DNA from: Chitinophaga cymbidii
GTDB lineage: Bacteria > Bacteroidota > Bacteroidia > Chitinophagales > Chitinophagaceae
Direction: 5' to 3'
DNA: 64,000 bases
Assembly: GCF_007992715.1 (NCBI RefSeq)
Contig: NZ_BKAU01000005.1
Location: 868,001-932,000, forward strand
Below the pieces are notes generated by a model that had not been told where the DNA came from, searched no databases, and worked only from the letters and a program-made list of their open reading frames with translations. The position numbers and the translations under genes were made by a program. This document shows, one piece after another, positions 1 through 7,844 of the stretch. Position 1 is the first letter of the stretch, and each line of letters opens with the position of its first letter.

Positions 1-326
1 AGCTGCTTTTTGGAAATGGTCAATTCCATGGTAACGGCAACCGTTCTGTTATTCTCTACAGTTACGCTACGGGTAATGGTCTCATAGCCTGGCAACGATA
101 TTTGCAGTTCATAGCTTCCTTCATTTATATTGCGCAGCGTGAATTTCCCTTTCTCGTCCGTTAATGTGCCGCGGTTGGTTCCCTTTAAGGCTACTCTAAC
201 ACCGGGCGCGGGGTCACCATCGACCGTAAATACCTGTCCGGTTACTATGCCCTTTCCGTCTTCAGTATTGGCAAAAGAGAGTACTGTAGCTGATATACAG
301 CATAGCAATAGTATAAAAAATCTCAT
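1..326 (-). CDS. TonB-dependent receptor, N-terminal part (cut by window start)
   Basis: The reverse strand is open from an ATG at 326-324 to the window edge, so only the first 108 residues are present. A signal peptide (MRFFILLLCCISATVLSFA) is followed by a carboxypeptidase-regulatory-like beta-sandwich: GQVFTVDGDPAPGVRV, the GTNRGTLTDEKGKF turn, YELQISLPGYE, and a final EL strand. In Bacteroidota this layout precedes the plug and barrel of outer-membrane TonB-dependent receptors, often siderophore receptors, which import ligands using ExbBD-TonB energy. Plug and barrel lie outside the window, so the ligand cannot be told. Alternatives are other surface proteins that carry this domain. Confidence 0.75.
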   Translation of the reverse strand, partial: MRFFILLLCCISATVLSFANTEDGKGIVTGQVFTVDGDPAPGVRVALKGTNRGTLTDEKGKFTLRNINEGSYELQISLPGYETITRSVTVENNRTVAVTMELTISKKQ

Positions 327-370
327 GTTGATATATTTGGCACGAAAGTATACAAGACTCCGGTAGATGG

Positions 371-453
371 TTTACGAGATGCGGAAAAAAAAGTTTCATA
401 GCGGGGGCGACGCGGGGATGGGGTGGGAGCGGGATTTACGAGATGCGGAAAAA
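371..453. repeat. 19-bp direct repeat pair in a 365-bp intergenic region
   Basis: The stretch 327-691 between two divergent genes has no convincing gene. It holds two exact copies of TTTACGAGATGCGGAAAAA, at 371-389 and 435-453, 64 bp apart from start to start and separated by a G-rich segment. They lie 45-130 bp upstream of the TonB receptor start, so they could be regulatory sites or a local duplication. Nothing in the sequence decides between these. Confidence 0.6.
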
Positions 454-621
454 GATTTACATAACTGGATAGGTGTATTTTTGATACTGGTTCTGATTCC
501 TTTCGGAAGTCGTGAACCGACCCTGGTTTATAAGGGAGTTGCCAACTTTGTTTATTGATGAGTTTGTCTATATCTAAATGGGGCGTTTGGGCATGAATCG
601 CTCTAAATAAAACATATTTGA

Positions 622-652
622 TTGGCTTTTTCATTTGAATTTGTTATATTTG
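622..652 (+). promoter_or_regulatory. Putative Bacteroidota promoter of the lipoprotein gene
   Basis: TTGG at 622-625 and TATATTTG at 645-652 are separated by 19 bp. This fits the Bacteroidota primary-sigma consensus (TTG, about 19-21 bp, TAnnTTTG). The -7 element ends 39 bp before the start codon at 692. Prediction by pattern only. Confidence 0.5.
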
Positions 653-691
653 GTTAGCCCATAATATATGTCCATGCTTCAATAAATCCCT

Positions 692-1252
692 ATGAAAAAG
701 GTCATTTTATCACTGTTTGTTTTATCCGTTATCGTGACAAGTTTACATTGTAAAAAGGAGAGAGGTTCCAAGCCTCCGGCTGGGGATCAGCTTCCTCCTA
801 TTACCCAGGAAGGTAAACATACAATCGGATTTAAGATAGGTGATGAAGTAATAATACCAAAAGGCTTTACGGGAGTCAGTAATCCAACTGTGATCTACGA
901 TCCTACCCTCGAAGGCGGGTCGCTTAGTATTAGCATGTACCATATTAATAAGAAAGATTCCATTGAACAGTTCCTTATCATCGGTGCCAAGAACCTATAT
1001 AAAACAGGAACCTATCGGATTGCCTCCCCCATGGAAGATGTAGGCATCAAGTTTTCAAAGATTTTCGTTAACACAAATACAGGCTGCGATTACAATTTCC
1101 GGGATGATGATGTTAAGCAAACGGGTAGTTTGAAAATTACACGCCTGGACCTTTCTGCGCAGATTATTTCAGGGACCTTTTCCGTTGTGATGATCAAAAG
1201 TGGGTGCGATACTATATCTATTAAAGACGGCCGCTTTGATCTCAGACTATAA
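692..1252 (+). CDS. Putative lipoprotein, DUF6252-like
   Basis: The 186-aa product starts with a short hydrophobic signal ending in SLHCKKE, a relaxed lipobox with Cys20, so it is probably an anchored lipoprotein. The mature part has alternating strands with GKHTIGFKIGDEVIIPKG near the start and a C-terminal GSLKITRLD...ISGTFS...GCDTISIKDGRFD pattern. From memory this resembles small Bacteroidota lipoproteins of the DUF6252 type, whose role is unknown. It stands alone 38 bp ahead of the T9SS protein gene in the same direction, so they may be co-transcribed. The family name is a recollection, not a search result. Confidence 0.7.
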   Translation: MKKVILSLFVLSVIVTSLHCKKERGSKPPAGDQLPPITQEGKHTIGFKIGDEVIIPKGFTGVSNPTVIYDPTLEGGSLSISMYHINKKDSIEQFLIIGAKNLYKTGTYRIASPMEDVGIKFSKIFVNTNTGCDYNFRDDDVKQTGSLKITRLDLSAQIISGTFSVVMIKSGCDTISIKDGRFDLRL

Positions 1253-1290
1253 ATGCTGGCAATTTTCATTAACTAAATAATATTTTTGCC

Positions 1291-4200
1291 ATGACCCGAA
1301 AATTTACCCTTTTCGTATGCCTGATTGTGTACGCAAAGATCGCTTTATCCCAAACCTCTGCTGACTCTCTGCGCCAGGACATTAACCGGATTGTACAGCC
1401 GCTCGACAAGTCCCAGGTACCCTTTGGGATGCTTGAAGAATATGGCCTGGGACTACTCCCACTGGATGTATTTAAAGGCACGCTTACTGACAGTACCGTG
1501 GCAGATATCAAAATCTGGCGCGGTTTGTATGCGAGCCTGTATACCAGCAGAATTTATGGAGCGAATCCGATGGCTACCTTGCAGGCAGTCAATACTACAT
1601 TGCAAACGGAGTTGCAGTCGGACAGTACCTCAATTCCGGTAGCCATCATGGATTATAACTATAGCGCATTTCGACCTGATGCCATCAGTGCTGGCTTGAT
1701 ATCGTCACAGAATGGACAACTTTTTGATGTTCCCAACAGACCTGTAAGCCCATATTTACAAAGGAACTGTTTTGCAGCGGCACCTCTTAAATACTGGAGT
1801 AGTGGACAACCTTCCCTTCTTTTTAAGCAAAATTTATACTATAGTAATCGTGGAAAAACGATATCGACTATCAAAGTCAATTTTGGAGACGGAGGCGGGC
1901 TACGTACCGCTTCATTTGGAGTGCCTTTGACGGCAAATTATGCTAATAATGGAACCTATAATATCGCAGTGCAGGTTACTTATACCGACAACTCTATCAT
2001 GCAATGTTATGCCAAGCTTGAAGTAGTAGACGTAGGAATAGGAACCGCACGGTATAATCAATTTCCAGATGACCAACAGTTTTTCTTTGGGACGGTAAAT
2101 CATAGCGGAGCCACCGTTTCCATTGCCTATAGCCAAAGTAATACAACATGGCAGATCAGGAAGCCGCTGATCGTTGTGGAGGGATATGATGTAAGTGCCA
2201 TTGCGCCAAACGTACAAAGTAATTATGAATATCGCCATTTTATAGCTGCCTTAGAGGGACCGGGAGCCACTTATGATTTCAATGATGAGCTGGATATGGC
2301 AGACTACGACATTGTGTTTGTTGATTTTTGGGACGGCACTGATGATATCAGGCGCAATGCAGTTTTGGTGGAGGAGGTAGTTACCTGGGTTAACCAACAG
2401 AAAGCACTTGCCGGCAGTACGGAGCAAAATGTTGTACTTGGACTCAGCATGGGCGGTTTAGTAGCCAGATATGCGTTGGCAAATATGACAAAACAAAGTA
2501 TCAATACGGGCACGCGCCTGCTGATCACACATGATAGTCCTCATAGAGGCGCTAATGTTCCTATCGGGGTACAGCACCTGATCTCCATTCTGAATTTGGC
2601 TGATTTCTTGCCGGACGGTATGAAAATCACCGACTTGGTACCCGAACTAACCGAAGCTCAGGCGGTAGCAGATGCGCCTGCTACGCAACAGCTGCTGCTA
2701 TTGCGATCAGAGATCACAGTTCCCGGTTTTTATAGTGTTGCGTTTAATACCTTTTTGGATAATGAGTATCGTACGATGATCACATTCCCGACTACTGGTC
2801 CGCAACCAACCTACCGGATGATAGCAACCAGCCTTGGATCACAATGCGGTAACCCAATACTTGCACCCGCAACAAAATTACTGGATATAAGAGGTAAATT
2901 TCGTTTATCTGTCCTGATATTTAGGTCGAACTATTATCTGGATTTACAAGCATGGGCGTTAAATGGTACCAATGGGCTGTCTGATGTAACGGACATCAGG
3001 TTTCATACGAATAAGACACTATTATTTCTACCGATTAGCCGCACTCTTTACCACAGAAATATAAAATGGGATCCGGGAGCTAATAATGTCCCTGCCTGGG
3101 ATATTCTCCCCGGGGGAACACAAAGCACACTATCGCAAGTAGGGGGCGCCCCATCACAGATACCTGACCATAGAAAGAATGTTTTTTGGTTTATCTGGGC
3201 TAAGGTATCTTCAGAGGTGAATGTGGCATTGGGGGAGAGTTTTTGTTTTGTACCGGTTGTTAGCGCGTTGGATGTCTCGACAATTACTTCCAGTAGCTTG
3301 AACGGCAGGTATATTAATGGCTACACCCAATACACTTCAAGGATGAGCACCTTTATTGCGCAGGAACAATTCTCCGGAGGAGGTAGCCAACATTTTAATC
3401 AAGAACATTTGGCTTTTACAGCGAGGAATGCCAGATGGATGTTTAATGAAATGGAGGGGCTTTCCAATGCAGAGAATTGCGCAACGGAATGCACAATGGA
3501 GGTTGCCTCTAATATTACCGGCCCTGATGAGTTCTGCACTACCGGTAGTTACCAGGTAGGAGGATCCATTCCGCCTGGTTCGTCTATTACATGGACGGCC
3601 TCTCCTGTGGGTGTAGTCACTTTTTCCCCAAGCGGAAACAGTGTCAATGTCACAAAGGTTGCAAGCGCATTCGGGCAGCCGGTAACGATCAATGCATTCC
3701 TGAATAATTCCTGCGGGAATCACCGTATATCTACGAGAAACATTGATGTTGGGGCGCCTTCTGTGTATGATGGTGTATCTGTCCTGGGAGGAAATGTCAG
3801 CGGGGCGATTATCAACATGGACAATACTTTTGGGACAATTACATTAGCGCCCGCAAACTCATACACTTCAGCTACCTGGACCCAGGTATCGGGCAGCTAT
3901 CCTCAGTTTAGATTTTTCCCTGGGAATAGTGGCCGTTATGTAAACATTGATTTTAGATTTAATGCTCCTACCGGAGCTGCGGCATATCTTAATGTAGTGG
4001 CTAATCATGCATGTGGACAATCGTACGGTCAATTTAATATTTATTACAATGGAAGTGGGGGACTTATGGTAGCGCCGAATCCTGCCATTAATTCTGTTCG
4101 GGTGGAATTGGGCGGAATTCATAACAACGGGGAAACCAGTATTGCGCTTGGATCCAATACTTACAAGAACGGTATTCAACGAATTCAGATGGTAGATAAA

Positions 4201-4347
4201 ATGGGAAATATCGTTATGGAAAGATTGTATTCGGGAAACGTAAATGCCACGACATTGGACGTGTCGTCCTTGCGTAACGACATATACATTATTCGTGTAT
4301 TCGATGGGCAGCAGTGGGTTTCAAGGCAAATTGTCGTGCAGCATTAG
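1291..4347 (+). CDS. Secreted lipase/esterase-like protein with T9SS sorting domain
   Basis: The 1018-aa product has a signal peptide (cleavage near ALSQ, residue 21) and a C-terminal type A sorting domain (about residues 925-1018: LMVAPNPAINSVRVELGG, the DVSSLRNDIYIIRVF strand, a basic end). It should therefore be exported by the type IX system. Residues about 300-430 look like an alpha/beta-hydrolase of the lipase/PGAP1 kind: KPLIVVEGYD, YDIVFVDFWDG, and GLSMGG with predicted nucleophile Ser386, then ITHDSPHRGANVP. A PKD-like segment precedes it (about 200-250), and Ig-like or adhesion-like repeats follow after about residue 730. The catalytic acid and histidine cannot be placed by eye. The substrate, lipid or ester, is unknown. 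Confidence 0.75.
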   Translation: MTRKFTLFVCLIVYAKIALSQTSADSLRQDINRIVQPLDKSQVPFGMLEEYGLGLLPLDVFKGTLTDSTVADIKIWRGLYASLYTSRIYGANPMATLQAVNTTLQTELQSDSTSIPVAIMDYNYSAFRPDAISAGLISSQNGQLFDVPNRPVSPYLQRNCFAAAPLKYWSSGQPSLLFKQNLYYSNRGKTISTIKVNFGDGGGLRTASFGVPLTANYANNGTYNIAVQVTYTDNSIMQCYAKLEVVDVGIGTARYNQFPDDQQFFFGTVNHSGATVSIAYSQSNTTWQIRKPLIVVEGYDVSAIAPNVQSNYEYRHFIAALEGPGATYDFNDELDMADYDIVFVDFWDGTDDIRRNAVLVEEVVTWVNQQKALAGSTEQNVVLGLSMGGLVARYALANMTKQSINTGTRLLITHDSPHRGANVPIGVQHLISILNLADFLPDGMKITDLVPELTEAQAVADAPATQQLLLLRSEITVPGFYSVAFNTFLDNEYRTMITFPTTGPQPTYRMIATSLGSQCGNPILAPATKLLDIRGKFRLSVLIFRSNYYLDLQAWALNGTNGLSDVTDIRFHTNKTLLFLPISRTLYHRNIKWDPGANNVPAWDILPGGTQSTLSQVGGAPSQIPDHRKNVFWFIWAKVSSEVNVALGESFCFVPVVSALDVSTITSSSLNGRYINGYTQYTSRMSTFIAQEQFSGGGSQHFNQEHLAFTARNARWMFNEMEGLSNAENCATECTMEVASNITGPDEFCTTGSYQVGGSIPPGSSITWTASPVGVVTFSPSGNSVNVTKVASAFGQPVTINAFLNNSCGNHRISTRNIDVGAPSVYDGVSVLGGNVSGAIINMDNTFGTITLAPANSYTSATWTQVSGSYPQFRFFPGNSGRYVNIDFRFNAPTGAAAYLNVVANHACGQSYGQFNIYYNGSGGLMVAPNPAINSVRVELGGIHNNGETSIALGSNTYKNGIQRIQMVDKMGNIVMERLYSGNVNATTLDVSSLRNDIYIIRVFDGQQWVSRQIVVQH

Positions 4348-4509
4348 CTAACGTCAACTAGATGATGCAATCTCGAAACGTCTAAAAATCCGTTTGGCTT
4401 ACTTTTAAAACGGATGGCTAAACCGATTCTTTAGTTTCTTAATTTGGTCACTTACAAATTCTCCTATAGGTCAAGGTGTTTAATTCATCTAGTATAGTAC
4501 TTTACAACA

Positions 4510-4540
4510 AACGCCCCGGGACCCCCCGGGGCGTTACGTT
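4510..4540 (-). terminator. GC-rich hairpin between convergent genes
   Basis: Perfect 11-bp arms AACGCCCCGGG (4510-4520) and CCCGGGGCGTT (4525-4535) enclose a 4-base loop. The minus-strand continuation is T-rich (GTTTGTTGT), so it most likely ends the leftward pair 5523-4544. It may also stop the rightward T9SS gene. Upstream, a weaker hairpin (ATCCGTTT 4388-4395 with AAACGGAT 4408-4415) lacks a T-run. Confidence 0.65.
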
Positions 4541-4543
4541 TTC

Positions 4544-4753
4544 CTATTCTTCACCTTTCACCACCGCCTGGCTCACGGCCGTCATCACACTGCCGGCAAC
4601 GATCAGGTATCCGCCGATGCGGATAACGATCTCCGGCAAAGCTTCGGGTGTAGTGGCCAGTACACCGCCCGCTGCTACTAACGACAGGCCGATGGCGCGG
4701 AGCTTACGGAAGAATGGGGGCGTTTTTGACATGAATCGCTCTTTGATGCCCAT
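4544..4753 (-). CDS. Small two-helix membrane protein, holin-like in size
   Basis: The 69-aa product has a basic N-terminus (MGIKERFMSKTPPFFRKLR) and two hydrophobic helices, about residues 21-38 and 45-62, joined by a short TPEALPE turn. It ends in an acidic tail. This topology is shared by phage holins and by many small stress membrane proteins, and nothing else phage-like is nearby, so no function is claimed. A second start, MSKT at 4732, is possible. It lies 26 bp downstream of the 247-aa gene and probably forms an operon with it. Confidence 0.6.
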   Translation of the reverse strand: MGIKERFMSKTPPFFRKLRAIGLSLVAAGGVLATTPEALPEIVIRIGGYLIVAGSVMTAVSQAVVKGEE

Positions 4754-4779
4754 AGTGTTCCGTTTTAGGAGGTGAAAGA

Positions 4780-5523
4780 TCAGGCAACGTTGTCAGACAC
4801 CGCTACGAAGGCAAGCGCATTGCTCTGTTTGGCGCCCACTGCATAGTCCTTTCCGTTGGTGTGCTGGTAGAAGGAAAGTCCCAATGCGAGGATCAGCGTG
4901 TTATCGCCGATCACCGGCACCTGTACCTCCAGTTCCAGCTGCGGGTTCACTTCGTTCGCGATCACCAGCATGCCCGATTCGAGCGTTGCGGTAATATGAT
5001 CGCGGTTGCCGAAGTTGATCGCCGCGCCCGCAAGTGTGAACTTGTAGTGCGTAGCCGCTTCGCTGCTTTCGATCAGTTTGGACGGGTTGAGGGCGGGGAC
5101 CACCACCTTCATGTTCCCGGTTTCCCGGTCGATCGTAGTTGTGTACGGCACTTTGAGCGCGGTGCTGAGGGCTTTGTTGTCGTTCAGCTCAAAGCCTTCC
5201 AGCAGTTCCATGTCCGCCTCCACGAAGTTGCGCAGGCCGCGCGGGCTCACGGAGTCCGTTTTCAGGATCATGCCCAGTTCGGACGAGAGCCGTTTGGTGA
5301 GGGCCGGCGCATCGATGTCGTTGATGATCGATGCGAAGGAACGGCGGATCAGCTTGCCCGCTTGTGCGGCGCGTGCGAACTCGCTCAGGTTTTCCGTTAC
5401 GCGCTCGCTGATGGTTTTTCTGCCTGCAGGTTTCTGGCGGGCGAAGTTGCCGTCTTTGGTGTGGTAGAACACCACGTTGCCAAGAGCGCCTTCCAGTTGC
5501 ATCAGGCCTATTTGTTTAGCCAT
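4780..5523 (-). CDS. Uncharacterised Bacteroidota protein (MAKQ..LEG..G..FY family)
   Basis: The open frame extends upstream to 5571, but the ATG at 5523 (MAKQIGLMQLEGALGNVVFY) is the likely start because this N-terminus is typical of a family I recall as multi-copy in Bacteroidota genomes. The 247-aa protein has an N-terminal part with many Arg/Lys residues (about 20-60) and a beta-strand-rich second half (about 125-245). No signal peptide or catalytic motif is visible. It is encoded just upstream of the small two-helix membrane protein, and a small HTH gene diverges upstream, an arrangement that suggests an accessory cassette. The function is unknown. Confidence 0.65.
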   Translation of the reverse strand: MAKQIGLMQLEGALGNVVFYHTKDGNFARQKPAGRKTISERVTENLSEFARAAQAGKLIRRSFASIINDIDAPALTKRLSSELGMILKTDSVSPRGLRNFVEADMELLEGFELNDNKALSTALKVPYTTTIDRETGNMKVVVPALNPSKLIESSEAATHYKFTLAGAAINFGNRDHITATLESGMLVIANEVNPQLELEVQVPVIGDNTLILALGLSFYQHTNGKDYAVGAKQSNALAFVAVSDNVA

Positions 5524-5796
5524 TGTAGTAAGTTTTAAGAGAAGTAAATGGACGCTGTTGAAGGCCAGCATCCGTTCAGCCTTTCATCATAACATCCCGG
5601 CGACGTCTTTCCGGTCTGTTATGTTCCGGTACCGATGATGCAAAGCTCGCACGCAAACTGATCGTTTCAAAATCACCGTGCCGGATGTGCCGAATATGCC
5701 GAATATGCCGTTTTTGCCGCATGAAAACAGGAAATTTCGTATATTCATCAACCATATTTGACCCTGTTCCAAGCTTAACCCTACAAATCCCTGCAT

Positions 5797-6042
5797 ATGG
5801 AAATCTCTATGCATTTGCTTATGACAATCATGGAATGTTACTTCCTTGCAGCTGCAAAGCTGGTCATCCACGCAAAAGAAGTCGCCCAGATCGCAGATGT
5901 GGCGGAACGCACCGCCAGGAAGATCCTGCACCAGATCCGTGTAAAGCTGAACAAGACGAAGGATATGTTCGTCACCATCGAGGAGTTTTGCGCGCACAAG
6001 GGTTTGAACGCCGATGAAGTAAGGCGGCAGCTCCGGGGTTGA
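5797..6042 (+). CDS. Small helix-turn-helix protein
   Basis: The 81-aa product contains VIHAKEVAQIADVAERTARKILHQIRVKL (two helices and a turn at about residues 23-52), consistent with a DNA-binding HTH. It is followed by the stretch FVTIEEFCAHKGLNADEVRRQL. Small proteins of this pattern are common in Bacteroidota beside variable cassettes. The start is uncertain: ATG at 5797 or 5830. It diverges from the 247-aa gene (5523), leaving about 270 bp between them, and it ends 12 bp before an 11-bp-spaced repeat array, a possible operator or transcript end. Confidence 0.6.
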   Translation: MEISMHLLMTIMECYFLAAAKLVIHAKEVAQIADVAERTARKILHQIRVKLNKTKDMFVTIEEFCAHKGLNADEVRRQLRG

Positions 6043-6054
6043 CCCGTATCAAAC

Positions 6055-6115
6055 CCGGGGATTACCGGGGGATTATCCATGGATCATCCATGGCATATCC
6101 ATGGTATACCCATAG
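6055..6115. repeat. Helically phased short repeats (CCGGGG / CCATGG array)
   Basis: CCATGG occurs at 6077-6082, 6088-6093 and 6099-6104, and a degenerate CCCATAG at 6109-6115: exactly 11 bp apart, each within ATATCCATGG-like units. Two CCGGGG-ATTA units (6055 and 6065) precede them at 10-12 bp spacing. A spacing near one DNA turn puts all copies on the same face of the helix, as expected for cooperative protein binding. The array sits just after the small HTH gene. Confidence 0.7.
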
Positions 6116-6175
6116 ATACGAAAAGTAGCCGGTACTGATTTAACACGGCTGAGGGAATCGTATATGCTTTCCGGT

Positions 6176-6433
6176 TTATTTTCTATTGGAGCTGAGGATG
6201 ATCATCAGGATGATGATGAGCGCATACCAGATAGGGGTGATCTGTTTCTTTTCCTCTCTTTTGCGAATGATGAAAATGGGAGAAACCGCGATGGTACACA
6301 AAAATGTTTGTGCGATGATGGGGAAGTTTGCTTTTCTTCTTTTGTGAAAGTGTTTGTTGACCTCCAGGAACAAACAAAAAGGGCCTGAAGGAACCATGAT
6401 GTTCAGGCATAGTACGAGGATGATTTTCTTCAT
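6176..6433 (-). CDS. Possible small membrane protein
   Basis: The 85-aa frame has three hydrophobic stretches (about residues 3-25, 38-55 and 68-81) separated by basic loops (HKRRK, RKREEKK), a pattern typical of real small membrane proteins. It starts 71 bp downstream of the XRE regulator on the same strand, so they could form an operon. No family is recognised, the coding signal is short, and a chance frame cannot be excluded. Confidence 0.4.
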   Translation of the reverse strand: MKKIILVLCLNIMVPSGPFCLFLEVNKHFHKRRKANFPIIAQTFLCTIAVSPIFIIRKREEKKQITPIWYALIIILMIILSSNRK

Positions 6434-6504
6434 CTTTTCTAATGGATTTTGGTTTACAGGGTTAACAGTAAATGCAGCCAGATGTTTAGCATGCGGCGGG
6501 ATTT

Positions 6505-6837
6505 TTACTTCAAAATTTGCTGCAATCGATTTTTTGTGATGAAAGCTTCTATAACGGCGAGGATGTGGTGGATGTCTTCGGTGGGGAGTGTTTCTATTTC
6601 GTGGAGTTTGGTGGTGAGGGGGCGGGAATCGTTGCGGAGGTCGATGCCGAATACGAGGCTGTCGAGCGAGGTGTTGAGGGCTTTGGCGATTTTGGCGGCC
6701 ATGTCTATGGAGGGGCTGATGGCGTCGCGTTCGTAGCGGCTGATCATGTCTTTACTCGTACCTACGGTATCTGCGAGGTCTTGCTGCTTGATGTCTTTAC
6801 TTTTTCTGATTTGGGCGATTCTGGTGCCGAATGTCAT
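6505..6837 (-). CDS. XRE-family transcriptional regulator
   Basis: The 110-aa product begins MTFGTRIAQIRKSKDIKQQ and contains a full lambda-repressor-like HTH: QQDLADTVGTSKDMISRYE for helices 2-3, and SIDMAAKIAKALNTSLDSL for the last helices. A C-terminal helix (about residues 80-110) may dimerise. The frame is open up to a TTG at 6870, but that codon lies inside a candidate -7 element (6868-6875), so ATG 6837 is preferred. It diverges from the SymE gene and may regulate itself and its small downstream partner. The target operator is not identified. Confidence 0.85.
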   Translation of the reverse strand: MTFGTRIAQIRKSKDIKQQDLADTVGTSKDMISRYERDAISPSIDMAAKIAKALNTSLDSLVFGIDLRNDSRPLTTKLHEIETLPTEDIHHILAVIEAFITKNRLQQILK

Positions 6838-6867
6838 AAGGTGTGTTTTATGTTCATCGAAGGTAGA

Positions 6868-6875
6868 CAAAATTA
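6868..6875 (-). promoter_or_regulatory. Candidate -7 element for the XRE regulator gene
   Basis: On the minus strand the bases read TAATTTTG, a perfect TAnnTTTG. They lie 30 bp upstream of ATG 6837. No clear -33 TTG is visible at the usual distance. Confidence 0.4.
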
Positions 6876-6983
6876 TCTTTCCGTCATTTCTATTAGTAGC
6901 TATTTAAATATAATACTAGTTGTATTAATCATTTATTTCTATGTTAAATAGATCAAAATATCTTCTTTGATGGTAAATATGAC

Positions 6984-7014
6984 TTGCTTGATTGTAGATT
7001 AATAAGTATCTTTA
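6984..7014 (+). promoter_or_regulatory. Candidate promoter of the SymE-like gene
   Basis: TTG at 6984-6986 and TATCTTTA at 7007-7014 are 20 bp apart, close to the Bacteroidota promoter pattern. The -7 element ends 19 bp before the start codon at 7034, which implies a very short 5' leader. Confidence 0.4.
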
Positions 7015-7033
7015 TTATACAAATATTCTAATT

Positions 7034-7300
7034 ATGATAGACAATAAAGTAAAGCGGCTTATTACAGTCGGACGTAAAGTTGAAAACAAATATGGTAAGC
7101 TTGTAGGTGTTCCTTTTCTGCGGATTGCGGGCAGGTGGTTGGAAAAGGCGGGGTTTTGCATCGGGGATATTGTGGAGGTGGATATAGCGGATGGATGCCT
7201 TGTGATCAGGAAGACGAAGAATACCTGGAGGGTTGAGAGAAAGATAGCAGTGGAAGTAGAAAAATTTATGGTGAATGAGGCGGGGGAGCGAATTGCATAA
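7034..7300 (+). CDS. symE: SymE-family toxin-like protein
   Basis: The 88-aa product carries the SymE core: PFLRIAGRWLEKAGFCIGD followed by VDIADGCLVIRK (about residues 31-61). This is an AbrB-like swapped-hairpin fold. In E. coli, SymE is an SOS-induced toxin that damages or condenses nucleic acid and is repressed by the antisense RNA SymR. Here no LexA box is visible and no antisense gene is proven. A Lys/Glu-rich tail follows the core. The gene ends inside its own terminator stem. Many Bacteroidota SymE-like proteins are untested, so activity as a toxin is inferred from family. Confidence 0.75.
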   Translation: MIDNKVKRLITVGRKVENKYGKLVGVPFLRIAGRWLEKAGFCIGDIVEVDIADGCLVIRKTKNTWRVERKIAVEVEKFMVNEAGERIA

Positions 7301-7317
7301 CCCCGCCATTTTTTTTA
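7279..7317 (+). terminator. Rho-independent terminator of the SymE-like gene
   Basis: GGCGGGG (7279-7285) pairs with CCCCGCC (7301-7307) across a 15-base loop and is followed by ATTTTTTTT. The left arm lies within the last codons of the coding sequence. Confidence 0.8.
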
Positions 7318-7514
7318 TGCGAAAATGATTCGCAGTTGCGATCTTATTTTTATATTGCGATATGTTTGAACCTCGTTAGTGCCCTAAGACCACGTGTAGA
7401 ATTTTCTTGAAATAAATATGTGCATAACAAAATGAGGGGTTCACCCTCAATGATAAATTATTAATCTTTTTAAGGTACACCAAGTGATCTTATTTGTTCA
7501 CCTAAAATATCGTT

Positions 7515-7844
7515 ATGGGAAAATTTATCATTTCTACCCGCAGTAATGGCGAATTTCAGTTTGTTCTGAAGGCCGGTAATCATGAAACTATTCTGACCAG
7601 TGAAGGTTATACTGCCAAAGCAGGTTGCCAGAATGGAATTGAGTCTGTAAAGAAGAATTCCACGAATGAGGGGAATTATGATAAGAAGGTTTCTGCCAAT
7701 GGGAAGCATTATTTTACGCTGAAGGCGGCAAATAGCCAGGTGATCGGGACCAGTGAGATGTACGAATCTTCCAATAGCAGGGATAACGGGATTGCTTCCG
7801 TTATGAAAAATGCGCCGGGGGCGGAGGTGGAGGAGAAACTATAA
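7515..7844 (+). CDS. DUF1508 (YegP-like) protein
   Basis: The 109-aa product has two tandem copies of the about 50-residue YegP repeat: FIISTRSNGEFQFVLKAGNHE...SEGYTAKAGCQNGIESVKKN, then ANGKHYFTLKAANSQVIGTSEMY...NGIASVMKN. The family folds as small alpha/beta repeats and is widespread, with no settled function. It is a lone gene between the SymE locus and the zinc-ribbon/DUF4145 pair. The stop codon is part of a 15-base motif (TAATCCACCAATTTT) that recurs with one change 87 bp downstream. Confidence 0.9.
   Translation: MGKFIISTRSNGEFQFVLKAGNHETILTSEGYTAKAGCQNGIESVKKNSTNEGNYDKKVSANGKHYFTLKAANSQVIGTSEMYESSNSRDNGIASVMKNAPGAEVEEKL

Noticed and set aside
4357-4493. Inverted repeat ACTAGATGA / TCATCTAGT after the T9SS gene
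   Set aside because: Only 9 bp, about 120 bp apart, no transposase; probably chance.
4544-4753. Prophage holin
   Set aside because: Two helices alone are not enough and there are no lysis, capsid or tail genes nearby.
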